From Heloderma charlesbogerti (lineage: Eukaryota > Chordata > Lepidosauria > Squamata > Helodermatidae): DNA of 64,000 bases. This document shows positions 10,601-22,600 of the stretch, one piece after another. The DNA is taken from the NCBI GenBank assembly GCA_026122225.1, contig JANEZZ010001381.1, forward strand, positions 1-64,000, read 5' to 3'. The position numbers and the translations under genes are program-made. The stretch's first letter is position 1; the number at the start of each line of letters is the position of its first letter. The notes below the pieces were generated by a model. The model made no database searches. It had not been told where the DNA came from and saw nothing but the letters and a program-made list of their open reading frames with translations.

Positions 10601-13600
10601 ACCACAATACTTGACGGACCACCTCTCCCGGCATGAACCGACCCATATGCTATGCTCAGCATCCAAGGCCTTCCTCTGGGCGTCTCCTCCAAGGGAGGCT
10701 CGGAGGGTGGTGACAAGGGAGAGGGCCTTCTCGGTGGTGGCCCCCCAATCGAATGATCTCCCAACAAAGCCTGCCTGATGTCAGCACAGCCATCTTTTTG
10801 GCGCCAGATTAAAACTGCCCTCTCAGGCATCTGGCAGCATTTGGCAGTTTTTAATCACGTCCTGGATTGAGTTCGGCTGATTGTTTAAAAAATTGTTTTT
10901 AGAGATATGTCTAAAACGTATACGTCATCTGTCGTGGGTGCTATCTGTTTCTATGCCTTGACGTAAAAATTTTTTGTACTTTGTATAATGTATTTTAATG
11001 GTTTTTAATTTATGGGAACTACCCAGAGAGCTGTGGTGATGAGGCAGTACAGAACTGTAATAAATGGAATGAATTCCTGGGGGGCTTCCTGGAGGGACAC
11101 CCAGCTGGGCAGGGTGGGAAGGAGAATGCCGGACAAATGGATGAACCGCTGGGTGACCTAGCAGGGCCACTCTGGGACTTTGTTTGCAGCCTTGGAACAT
11201 AACAAAGTCGTACTAACCATGAGGAAGGAATCTCTGAGCGTCTGCAGAGTGCCTTGTCTTTGCTCCCGGGTCATCACAGGCAGTTTTCAGAGAGGGAGAT
11301 TGGGGATGATGGGAGGCGCTTAGTGTTTCCAGCTGGGCTTGACCTGTCCAGGCACGGCCATCACCCGGCTGTTTCTGTTGCTGCCCCCCCTCTCGCAGCT
11401 GGCCGCCCACCCCGCCGAGTGGCTCACCAGATCCCCCAAGAGATCCTGTCTGACCCAGAGCTCCAGGCGGCTGTGGGATCCCTCCCCCGCAACTACAACT
11501 TTGAGGTCTACAAGACGGTGTGGCGGATTCGACAGGCGCAGGCGAAACGGGGTGAGCATCCTGGCTGTCAGATGCCGGGGGCATCTGTGTGTTTGCGGGC
11601 TGGGGGTGTGTGTCTTTGATCCAGGGGACCCTCCTTATGTGGCCGAGTGGAGACTTCCAGTTTGCTTGGGCTGTGGGGGAGCTGTGCTTGAAGCCCCTGC
11701 TGTGGTCTTGTGGGAGGAAAGGGCCGCTGTTTGGAAGGGGAGCGCGGACGTGTTGTGCCGCTGCTGAATCCAACCCGCTTCCCCTTTTGCTGTGGGGGTG
11801 GGGGATCCAGAGGGAGTGGGCGGGGGCCCCGTGTGTGGCTCTCTGTGGCACCCAGGGGGCCTCGCGTTGCAGTCGACTGGTGCCATCTGTGCCAAGGTGG
11901 GCCGGCCACAAAGCCGTTGCCTGAGCAAGTGGCACATCAGCCCGATAAGCCGCCTTGCTGTCAGGACAGTAACGGGATCGGACAAGGCGGGCAGGGGAGG
12001 CCGGGTTTGGCGGATGTGTCAACTGGAGAGGACGGGCCTGGGATCCATGCCAGGGCTGCCAGCGGCTGTGCTGGGCAGTAGAGGGAAGCAGGGAGGTCAG
12101 AGGGCCACGGCTTCCCCGGGGCCTCTGAAGGCCAGCTGCCCGTGCCCTGAGAGGTCCTGGAAGGGCTGCAGCTTGGATCTGCTTCTGCAGCAGACATCTC
12201 GGTCTCATTTCTTAAAAACGGTTGACACCGCACTGCTCTGACACTTGAATGCACCGTGCAATCAACGCTTCCCTCCAGAGAAAGCACAGTTTGCCCAGAC
12301 CCTGTGCTGCTCTGCCCGTGAAAGGAAGCTTAGCTGCCAGAGGTGAGGGGCGGCCCACTTCTGCCCGCAGGTACCTCAGAGGACGCCTCTGGGCTGTTTC
12401 TGAGGTCAGAGGGCTTAGGGCCCTCGCAAGCTGCCTTATCCCGAGTCCCACCCATGGCCAATTTAGCCCAGTCTTGCTCCAGCCGCCTTCTCCAACCTGG
12501 CGCCCTCCAGGTGTTGGGCTTCAGCTCCCATCAGCCCCAGCCAGCATGGCTGATGGTCAGGAATGCTGGGAGTTGTGGTCCAAGACCTCAGGGCAGCCCC
12601 AGGGGTGTGAAGGCACCGACCGGCAGAGCCTCTCCAGGGTTCCAGGCAGGACTCTGGGCCGGGTGGACCGTAGGGTGGCATGGGGTTCCACGGCTCGACC
12701 AGCCCAGCTCAGGACCTGGAGGTGGGGGCCTGGCCTTCTCCCTGGGATCCTGGGTGTGTGTAGGGGGGGCCTTTGCACAAGCCAGGGTTTGCTGCCTTCA
12801 CGTGGGCCCCTTGCTTTCTCCCTCAGTGGCGCTGCAGATGCCGGAAGGCCTCCTCATGTTTGCGTGCACCCTGGCGGACATCATCGAGGGGTGAGTAGCA
12901 ACGGGTGATGGGCAGATCGGGGTGGGGGTGCCAGGGGAGGGCCGCCTTTCGACAGGGCTCCTCTGCATGTGCAGCCTGGGCGCATCTCTGGCTCCTTGCA
13001 GCGTTGCTGGTTTATCGTGCTGCCCTTTGCGAGGCCTCGTGAGCGGAGGCAGAAGGTGCCTCGGTGGCCCACGCCTGGGGGTGGGGAGCATGCCCCGATC
13101 CCCGGGCGAGGGGACATGAGGGCGGCCCCCTCCAAGGCCCATAGGCCACGTGCGGTCTTTGGCGCCTTTCTGGGCTGAGCAAAGCCCTGCGTGCCCCCTC
13201 CCTGTTCGTGCCCTCTGCCCAGAGCAGCCCCTGGGCCGCCAGGAGCCTGTGCCGCCACATGTCTCCCTGCCAAGCACCGCCCTTCCCAGCTGGCGGATAT
13301 TCTGTGTGCCTGCTCGCCGTTTCAGCCCTTCCCTGTTGCGACTGCAAGCCGCCTCTGGGGACAGAAAGGCCAGGGGCTTAAGAAGAAGGGCACCAGCACG
13401 CTGAGGCAGGCTGCTGGGAGCTGCAGTCCAGCGCATCGGGGGCCTCATTGGCCATGCTGGCTGGGAACAATAGGCGTTGCAGCCCAAGAGAGCCAGAGAC
13501 CCTGGCAGGGAGGCTGTGCAAAGATGGGCGTGCCTGGCGTGAGCCTGTGGCAGGGCTGCTGGGGGGAGGACGGGGTGGGTCTGGCCCACGAGGGCGCCGT

Positions 13601-16600
13601 CCTGTGGACGTAGCTCTGCGTCCAGATATGCTTTCTTGGCATTGGGCAGAAAGACCAAGGGTGAGCAGGGGGAGTAGTGGAGCCCAGAGCCCGGGACTTA
13701 TGCCATGGGGGGCCTTGGGGGGCTCCTCCACTGCCCGTCTTGTGCAAGAGCCCCTCTGCAGCCCCCCGCTGTCCTCCCGCCCAGCAGGGGGCCGCTTTCA
13801 TGTTTCCGACTTCAAAGGCAGCCTGATTACGGCGATCCTTTTATCCGAATGAAACCTGGAGCTCGACTTCCCTCCGGGGCTGCTGGGGCTCTCGGCAACT
13901 CCCCACGCTGGCCTCTCTCTGCTGAGATGGCAAGAGGAGGAGGAGGATGCGGGGTGGGGCGGCCTGGCCAGCTTTGTGCCATGGTCAGAAATGGGGAGTC
14001 CAGCCTTGCTGGCCCTGCTGGTCCGCGACATCTCCGGGCTGGCCAACTCTGGGTTTCGGCATGCAGGGCAGAAATGAGGTGCCGTCTGGCCCCGGCTTCC
14101 CATCATTTTAGAGGAGAGGTCTTAGCAGGCAGTGGCTAAACTCAAGGGCTGCCCCATCTCTCTGGCGCTGGGGTCTCAGCATCACGCTTGTCCACCCAAG
14201 TGAGCAAGCCAGACCATCACCCTGCAGGATTCTGTGTGGCATAGGTCAGCCTTCCCCAAGCTGGTGCCTTCCAGGTGTTGGACTACAGATCCCAGCATGC
14301 TGGCTGGAGGATGCTGGGAGCTATAGTCCAACCCATCTGGAGGGGTCCAGCTTGAAGAAGCCTGGCAGAGGTCATTCGCTGTGGCTGCCTGCCGGATCCA
14401 CTTCCTGCCAGATCTGCGCCAACTCTGATGGTCACATGTCACCCAGGAAGTCCCAGATCGCCCCCACAACTCAGAGGATGCAAAACGACAGGGGTTTCTT
14501 CCCCCAACCATTTCCTTAATCAGTTCTACATTTGCAGGGTAGTGGGGAACTGGAAATAAATTTTGCTGCGCTGGCTTCTCCCCGTCTTAACTTCTCCGGG
14601 CCTTTCCCCTGTGTAGACGCAGCATCCGTCCTTCTCTCCTGGCAGGGAGGGCTGGGGGGAGGGGGGCACCCCCTTACACTCGTGTGCTTTTCTCACAGCC
14701 CCCAAAAGTGATGGCCAGGCTTGCTGTCGATTGGGGCATTGCAAAGGGGGCAGCTTCTTTTACGTTGGGCGCGTGTTCCCCCCCCCTTTGAACACAAAGC
14801 AGCAACAGACCTCCTCCACCACCCCCCACCTCTGTCCAGGCTTTGAAAGCATTTCTGGATGTGGTGTGTGGGTCCAAATCTGTCCCTGGGGCCTCTGGGT
14901 CCCCCTGGCTGTGGGGCGAGGGGAGGGCCGGGGCTCACTTCCTCCCCAGCTGCAGCTGCTGTCGTGTTCTGCCGGAGGACGGTGCAGCCAAGCGGCTTCC
15001 TGCAGCCCCAGCGGCTATTACCATGCAAAGGTGTGTCTTACGGAGGCGCTGTGGGGACCCAGGCGGCCTTCTAAAATGTGTCCCCTCAACACAACACCCC
15101 CGTTTTCCCTCATCTTCTCCCAGGGAGTTGCAGCGCTCCTGTGTTCATTATTACATCTCCCTTCTAGAGACGCCTGTGGATGAAATATTTAGCAGGCCAT
15201 AAGTGAGGTGGGAGTGGGGTGGGGGGACGTGGCTGGGCCTGCTCAGATCCTTGCTTATTCCGCAGCCACCTCCTTGAGGGGGGAGCTGGGCATGTGTTAG
15301 AATCATAGAACCATAGGGCTGGAAGGGGCCTCCAAGACCATCGAGTCCAACCCCCTGCTCAGTGCAGGAACCCTGATTCCCAGGTGGTCTCCCATCTGAG
15401 TGCTAACCAGGGCTGGCCCTGCTTAGCTTCCGACATCAGAGGAGATCGGGCGCATCCAGCCCTTTGCTTGAAGAAGTCCTCCAGCCCATTGTGGTGTGCC
15501 TTGCGCGGTTCATGCCAGCCATTCTGGGGGAGGCTGGCTTACGTGGGCCGCGGAATACAGCTCAGCGGGTTGCGGAATTCTAATGCGGTGGGCTGCTTTG
15601 TTCAAGCATGCGTGGCCCCCCCTCCCCCCTTCTCCTGGGTCACACTCAAGAGTGGCCCATCTGCGGGGCCTCTGTGGATCGGGCTGCGCCACCTGGCCGA
15701 GAAGCTGAGCATGAAACAAGTGGCGCTGGCAGACGCTTTAAAGCCCCCCCCCCCCCGAACCAGGACAGGGAGATAATGAAGATCAAACGAGCCACTGACG
15801 CTCATCTCGCGCCTTACGCCGCGTGCCAAGGTAGGCCTCGATGAGGCCTGCGAGCATGGGGGGGGCTCCTTTTCCCTACTGCATGGGATCAGCTGGCTCA
15901 TTCCCGTTGCCCTGTCACTCCCGCAAGTGTTGAAGAGTCTTCCTCGCCAATAGGGTGGAGCTGGTCTGGCTGGGGTCTCTGAGCCCCTTCCTTGCTGGGC
16001 TGCTTTTCCAGAAGGGCAGCCGAGGCCTTGGCAGGAAAGAGACAATCTGAGGCCTCTTGCCAGCTGGGGATGATGGTCTGTGCACTCCAGTGCATCTTGA
16101 GGGTGCTGGGTTGGGGAAGGCTGTTCTAGGCCAAGGTGAATTGCAGAGTGTGGCTAGGGTGCATTTTGCACAGGATTTGTTCCCGGCTGCTCCCCCCGGC
16201 TCCCTGCGCCTCTTTGCCACAAATAGCCCAGCTGCGGGGGCACCGGGTGGGAGGTGTGTCCCCCGGAGCCCTTAGCAGGAAATTGCAAGCTCGCTGTTCT
16301 AGTGGGTGCAGCCCCCCCACCACACTAGTGGATCCTGCGTAGGCAGAGTGTTGCGTGGCTGCTGCTAAGCTGCGGGGGGGGGGATGGGGGGGCTGGCAGA
16401 GGAGGAGGAAGAACAGGAAGACCGTTGTAGTGCCTCCCCCATCTCTTTCCCCTACATGTTTGGGGCAACTTGAAAAATGTGCTGAATCCTTGGCTGGATT
16501 GGACTTTCTCCCAGCCTGAAAAAGATCTTTTTGGCCTAGCATATTGTTTCCAACCATGGTCAGCTGTATGACTTTGGGAACATCAGCAGCCTGGCTTGAA

Positions 16601-19600
16601 GGATTCCCCCTGCCCCCCACTAAACTGCTTTGGTACATGGGGGCTCTCCTGAGTGCAAGTGGCAGGATTAGGACTAAAGCGGAGGGGGGGTGACCCTCCT
16701 TTTCACCGGAAATGACTTGTGGGGCTGGTAAAGGGAAGCTGGAGAAAGGCAGAGGGGGCACATTGTCAACTTCCACCCAGGGGGAGGTCACAGATCAGAA
16801 ACAGCAGGGGGCGGGCACAGTAGGCCTACTCCAACAACGGGAGAGATTCGGCACCCAGTCCAGCCGCCCGAATGTTCTGCCTCAGGAAGCTGAACTCTGT
16901 GGCCTGTATGAATTATGCAAATTGAGCGCAATGTTTGCAGACACTTTGGGTTTTTGCATGATTTATCAAGGGAAGGCATGGCAGTATTGGCCCTGTGTGT
17001 CCCCCCCCCCCGAAATCCTGCTCGGCCTCCTTCAGTTCCAAACGATTCCTTGCAGCCTGCAGGACTAGCAACTTGCTGCATTAAAAGCAGCCCCCAGAGG
17101 GAGGGCATATTCTCACGGGTCCTGGATTCCTCTCCCAGGCTTGGCTTCCAGGGTTTTCTGCCAGGAATCGCAGACGGGGAGAAGGCGCCTTTTTGCTGTA
17201 GGGCAAATGATTCTGTTTTGCTCATTCTCTGATTTCCTCTTGTTCTGACTGTAGCATCTTACAAACAACGAGGCCCTGAGATTCAGGTGTGTCCTTTGAC
17301 CCTTTGAGGGAACTCTTCCTCTCCCATCTCTTAATCTTAGAAGGGATTCTCTAGTGAACTTTGCACATGCTCAGAGGGCTCTCCTATTGGTAGCTTCCAT
17401 TGTTCTGGGGGTGTGGGGCAAAGTTCCAGAGTGGGGAGGGAGCTGAGCCCTGACAAGGCCTAGCTGGGTTTTATGGGGATACCCCCCCTCCCCTGAAATC
17501 CTTCCTGGAAAGCCCTGTTTCCTGGCAGTTTGGAAATTGCCCCCAGTTGGATCAGCTGCCAGCTAAATTCTATTCCTTGGAACAGAATGATGCCCCCCCG
17601 CCACCTCTACTCAGCCTTCTGTCCTTATCCCTCCCCACCACTCCCAAATTGTGGAGCATTTGCACCCAGTCTGGTGTGCTTGCTTTGAGTATTTGAACTT
17701 CTTTTTGCTTCTCTCCAAGGCTAATTCCAGTGCTTGCGTCCCTGGGATGCTGAGGAGATGGGATATGAGAGAGGGAAGCAACCCCCCACATATTTCTGCA
17801 TGCAAACACACTTCCTCTCCCCCCCCACCCCGCTGCTTCTTTTGCTTGCCTCCCTGAAGCCCTGGATGGGTAGGCTGTTCGTGGTAAGGTGCCCTCTGGC
17901 CCTTTCCAATCAGACTTAATGATCTGTTTATCGTGTGACATTTGATGGGAGAGGAACCAGTGAAGCTGAACTGTGCAGAGACCCCGCTGCAGGCAGGGGC
18001 GGCAGCCGCGGTGTCCCCGTGCCTGCGATGGTCTCTGAACCCTCTTCTGTGGCTGGGCCAATGTCTGTCGGTTTCCCTGGAGGGCATCTCTTTGCTCTTG
18101 ATGGCAGCCGTCTTTTGTGCTGGGTGGAGGAGATGGGGGCCTCCAAGGACAGAAGCGCAGTCTGAGCAAGACCCCCAGCAGTTCGAGCTCCAGTTCCAGC
18201 ACCGAAACAAAACCTTCGCCACCTTAGCATCGCAGCACCCTTCCTTTCTTTAAAGTATTTTTATCCCACTCCTCAGCCAAAAGGGCTTTCAGGGTGGCTT
18301 AACATGCAGTCAAGAAAACAAGACAGTCTCCTGCCCACATGCTTGCAATCAAAGAAGACACAACCACAAGGAAAAAGGGATGGGGGGGAAGAGGAAGAAA
18401 ATTACAGGCAGTTCATGAGGCATCTCCATATATACTGGTTAATCGTGGAAATGATCTCTCTCCGTCTCTCTCTCTTGTGGGTTCAACCGGTAGTTCAATG
18501 ATGTCACACAGAACTCCTTGTTAGGCAAAATGAGCACAGGGCCAGCTCTTGAGTCTGCTTTGGTACTTTGGTTCTTGTATCTCTGCCTGAAGGCAAAGAG
18601 ATAAGCCCCCGGGATGTCCTCCTGGCAGGCTCTTTTGGAGCAAAGGGGAGCTGCTGCTGCTGCTCCCACACCCACAGCCTGCCCAGGAGAGCCTCCCTGG
18701 GAACTGGTGCCCAACGCCTGTGCTGGTTCTGTAGATTGCTGTTAAATTTCTGAGAGAGAGACGGAGAGAACCGTGGGATGTGCATTATGTCAGCTAGCAG
18801 GGCTGGGAGAAAAGCCAGTTGGATTTCTGAGCTGAGTGTTATACAGATCCTTTCCCTGCCTTGGAGTAAGGCTGCACTTGTCTTTTCTGAAAACCTCCCT
18901 TGGAGAGACCGGGCTCGGGGCTCTCCTTTGCTGTTGCCCCGGGCAGCAAGTCGCACGATCTCTCAGCCTTCATTCCCCCTTCTGTGAAACGGGGACAGCC
19001 GCTGTGCGGGAGAGCACCCAGGCAGCCCCCTTGGCGGGTGCCAGAGGGGGTCACGAAGAGTGGGAGGCGCCTCAGCACCTCCTGCCACGGGACTTTGGGG
19101 AAAGAGCCGGGAACTTTGCCATCTGGAGCGTGGAGCATCAGCCCCTGAGATGGGCAGGCAACCGGCTGAGTCTGACGTAAAGCCAGGGTGGTGTGGTGGT
19201 GAGAGCGTTGGACTGGGACTTGGGAAATGCAGGTTCTAGTCCCCGCTCGTCCGTGAAGCTCCCTGGGTGACTTTGGGCCGGTCCCTGACTCTCAGCCTGG
19301 CCTACCTCACAGGGTTGTTGTGAGGATAACATGGCAAGGAAGTGAATCATGTGAGCCGCCTTGGGCTCCTTCCAAGAGGAGAAAAAGCTGGAATGTAAAT
19401 GTAATAATAAAAATAATAAAGACTGGTCAGTGGAGTAAAACATTTTCCCTCCTGCATTTCAGCTGAATTCTCTCCCCCCTCCCCATTCCATCAACAGAGG
19501 TGAGGAGGGATCTTCCAGCCCTATTCATCCCCCCCACCACCACCATATGTCTCAGCCAAGAAGAGGGCTCTGTTTTCTGGCTGCCTCCTGTGTTTGTCGG

Positions 19601-22600
19601 GTGGGATGGGGCTGGTGGGGGGATGTCTCCATGCCCGCCTCCCTCTGCTCTGAGGCTGGCCGCCTGACCTCCTGTCCCTCGGGCTGGCTTCTGGCACGGT
19701 GCATTGGGAAGCCGGCCACGTATTTTGATGAGTGCCTTAATCCTGTGCATTGCAAACAACTTTCCCCATTTGGAGAGGTGGATTAGCACATGCCGCTTTA
19801 ATCGTGTTGACATCTCCAGAGTAGCTGGTGCTCCGACAAAAGCCGAGGGCGCAGCCTGGGTTGCTCCCCCAGTGAGTCCTCCTGCGTGTGTGTGTGTGTG
19901 TGGGGGGGGCTTCTCTCCCCTCCTGGGGGTCGTCCTCCCTATGGCCCACAACCTCCAGAGTGTCGCTGATGCGCTGCCTCCTCCTAATTTCTGTAGCGCT
20001 TGGCTTTCCTTTCCAAAAGCCGGGTGAGGTAGGACAATGGGTTGCTCCCATTGTCTGTCTAGGAAACTGAGGCCAAGAGAGGATGACTTGCTTGAGGGCC
20101 TTACAGTGAGTCTGTGGCAGAGGAGAGCCTGGAACCTGGGCTCTCCGATGGTGTATCCACTGTCAGGTCCTGTGGTGCATCTGCTGAGCCGTGTTGGTGT
20201 TTGTGCTGCCACGGCCATGATCGATGCTGCAAGCAGGGCAGAGTGGTGGTCTCTTTCCTGAGCTCAAGCTGGCCGTGTTTAAGATGGGGGATACCTGGAT
20301 TAGCAATAGTATGTGTGAAAAGGCTCTTGGGGTTGTAGTCAGTCACAAGCTGAAGATGAGCCCGCAGTGTGATATGGCTGCAGAAAAGGCAAATGCAATG
20401 TTAGGTTGCATCAATAGAAGTGTCGTTTCAAAATCACGGGAAGTAATAGTTCCACTCCGCTTTGTGCTGGTCAGTCCTTGCTCAGATATGATGTCCAGTT
20501 CTGGACGCCATACTCCAAGAAGGAGTCAGACAAATTGGAATGAGTTCAGAGAAGGGCAGAAAAGATGATGGGGGGACTAGAAACTTGGCCCTATGAGGAA
20601 AGATGGAAGGAACTGGGTATGCTTAGCCTGGAAAAGAGAAGACTGACAGAGGTGATGGTAGCACTTTCCAAGTACCTCGTTCCTGATATTGGTTGAGCAT
20701 CAGGAAAAACTTCTTAACAGTCAGACAATGGAACCCATTTCCTGGGGAGATGGTGACATCCGTTGCTGGAGGTCTTCCGGCGGAGACTGGGCCGCCATCT
20801 GTTGGAGATGCTTTAAAATGGCTTCCTGTACTGAGCAGGGGCTTGGACCCGAGGGGCTGAATGGCCTCTCCTGCTCTAGGGTTCTGCGTGCCGCTTGCTT
20901 TGTACCCACCCACCCTCTCCTCTCCGGCAGGTTCACGGATGCGGAGGCCGTTGTGATGGGCGACGTGACCTACGGGGCCTGCTGCATGGACGACTTCACC
21001 GCCCGGGCCCTCGGAGCCGACTTCCTGGTCCACTACGGCCACAGCTGCCTGAGTGAGTGTGTTGCCCCAGCTTGCCCTTGCCTGAGGGTTGGCCCCAGCG
21101 CCTCTCCTCCTCTCTCCACACTCCCCCGGAAGCCAGTCCTGGTGTCTGCGCAGGTCCCCTCACGCAGCTTTGCCCCAGCAGCGGCCCAGCCGCTTTGGCG
21201 CGTGTGCCACAAATCCCAGCCCCAGATCCGAGAGGGCGGCCAGCACTTCTCTGCAGGCGTGTGGCTGCGCTTTGGCTCCATCGGAGGTCTCTTCAGCTGG
21301 GGCAGGAGGGTGCCCTGGCCTTGAAGGGTGGTGTGCAGGTGCTTGCAGGGGCCCTGAGTTGGGCAGAGAGTCCGACAGCGCCATGGCCGTTCTTGCTTTG
21401 CACAGAGCAAGGCAGCGTGAGGGTCCTCTCAGTTTGCAGACCCCGCCTCACCAGGTTCAGTGGCTGCCGAATGTGCAGGCCTGGGAAGCCCCGGAAAGGC
21501 GGCCAAGAGCGCACGCTTCACCTGCCCCTCTGCTCCTTTTCAGGTGTGCTCGGGGGCCCTGCTACCCACGTGCCTCAGGTTGGTGATCAGTGATGTGGTC
21601 AGTTTCAGCACGGGCACTCCTCGTGGCGGCCGCCCCAGCCACTCCCCCCAGGAGGAGAGTCCAAAATGGAGGCAGCTGCGTGGCTCTATGTCCACAAACC
21701 GGCTCTAGTAGTTTTCCTCTCCACCAGGAGCAGGCCTTTTTTTAAAGCGAATGGGTCTGACTGGCCCATTCAAGACCAAACCAGTCCCAAACACTTTGCA
21801 TCACAAGAGGGAACAATATATTTTTGCTGGCACAATCCATTCCCTCCACAGCTACTGTGGGGGCTGCAGCTCAGCCCGGAGGGGACAGGGGAGTCTGAGC
21901 GGGGCGGCAGCTGCAGAAGCGAGAGCTGAGGGTCACCAGCGGCTCCATCTGTTAATATTTCAGCGGGTAACAGGCCCCGTGCAGCGACTTCGTGGGTGAC
22001 GCCAAATTATTGAGGGTGGTTAAAGCAAAAAGGGATTGTGAGGAGCTCCAAAAGGATCTCTCCAAACAGAGAGAACGGACACCCAAATGGCAAACGTGGT
22101 TCAGTGCAAGCAAGTGTAAAGGGATGCACTTTGGGGCACAAAATCCCAACTTCAAGTATAGCCTGATGGGACCTGAGTTAGCGGTGACCGACCAGGAAAG
22201 AGATCTTGGGGCTGTGGTGGACAGCTCGATGAAGATGTCGGCCCAGTGTGCGGCCGCTGTAAAAAAGGCAAACTCCATGTTAGGCATAATTAGGAAAGGG
22301 ATTGAGAATAAAACTGCCAAGATTGTCCTGCCCTCATACAGATCTGCGGTGAGGCCACAGTTAGAAAACTGTGGACAGTTCTGCTCAGCACACCTCAAAA
22401 AGGGCATTGCAGAGCTGGAAAGGGCGCAGAAAAGGGCAACTGAAATGATCAAGGGGCTGGAGCAACTCCCCTACGAGGCAAGGTCGCAAGCCTAGGCGCC
22501 AGGAGGCAGGATAGAAGGGAATACAATTGTGCCTGTGTGGAGAGAGTGGGTATTGCTGGGAGTTCATAGAATCATAGAATAGTAGGGTTAGAAGGGGCCT

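Larger units (their letters stand above)
7269..11398 (+). other. DPH1: DPH1 intron 1
   Basis: A 4.1 kb intron. It starts in the CpG island and then carries a family A element, a reversed CR1, a CORE-SINE, a CR1 3' end and a long L2-like fragment, each listed separately. Confidence 0.9.
12891..20930 (+). other. DPH1: DPH1 intron 3
   Basis: An 8 kb intron, the largest. It contains family A elements, the 5S-headed CR1-tailed element, a CORE-SINE, a MIR-like fragment and a CR1 copy. 15.5-18.2 kb has long stretches with no recognised repeat or exon. Confidence 0.85.

Noticed and set aside
11213..12208. Minus-strand open frame of 331 codons
   Set aside because: It is antisense to DPH1 exon 2 and intron 2 in GC-rich DNA; no family resemblance.
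15371..15459. Functional 5S rRNA gene
   Set aside because: The first 20 or so bases are missing, there is no T-run terminator, and it is fused to a CR1 tail.
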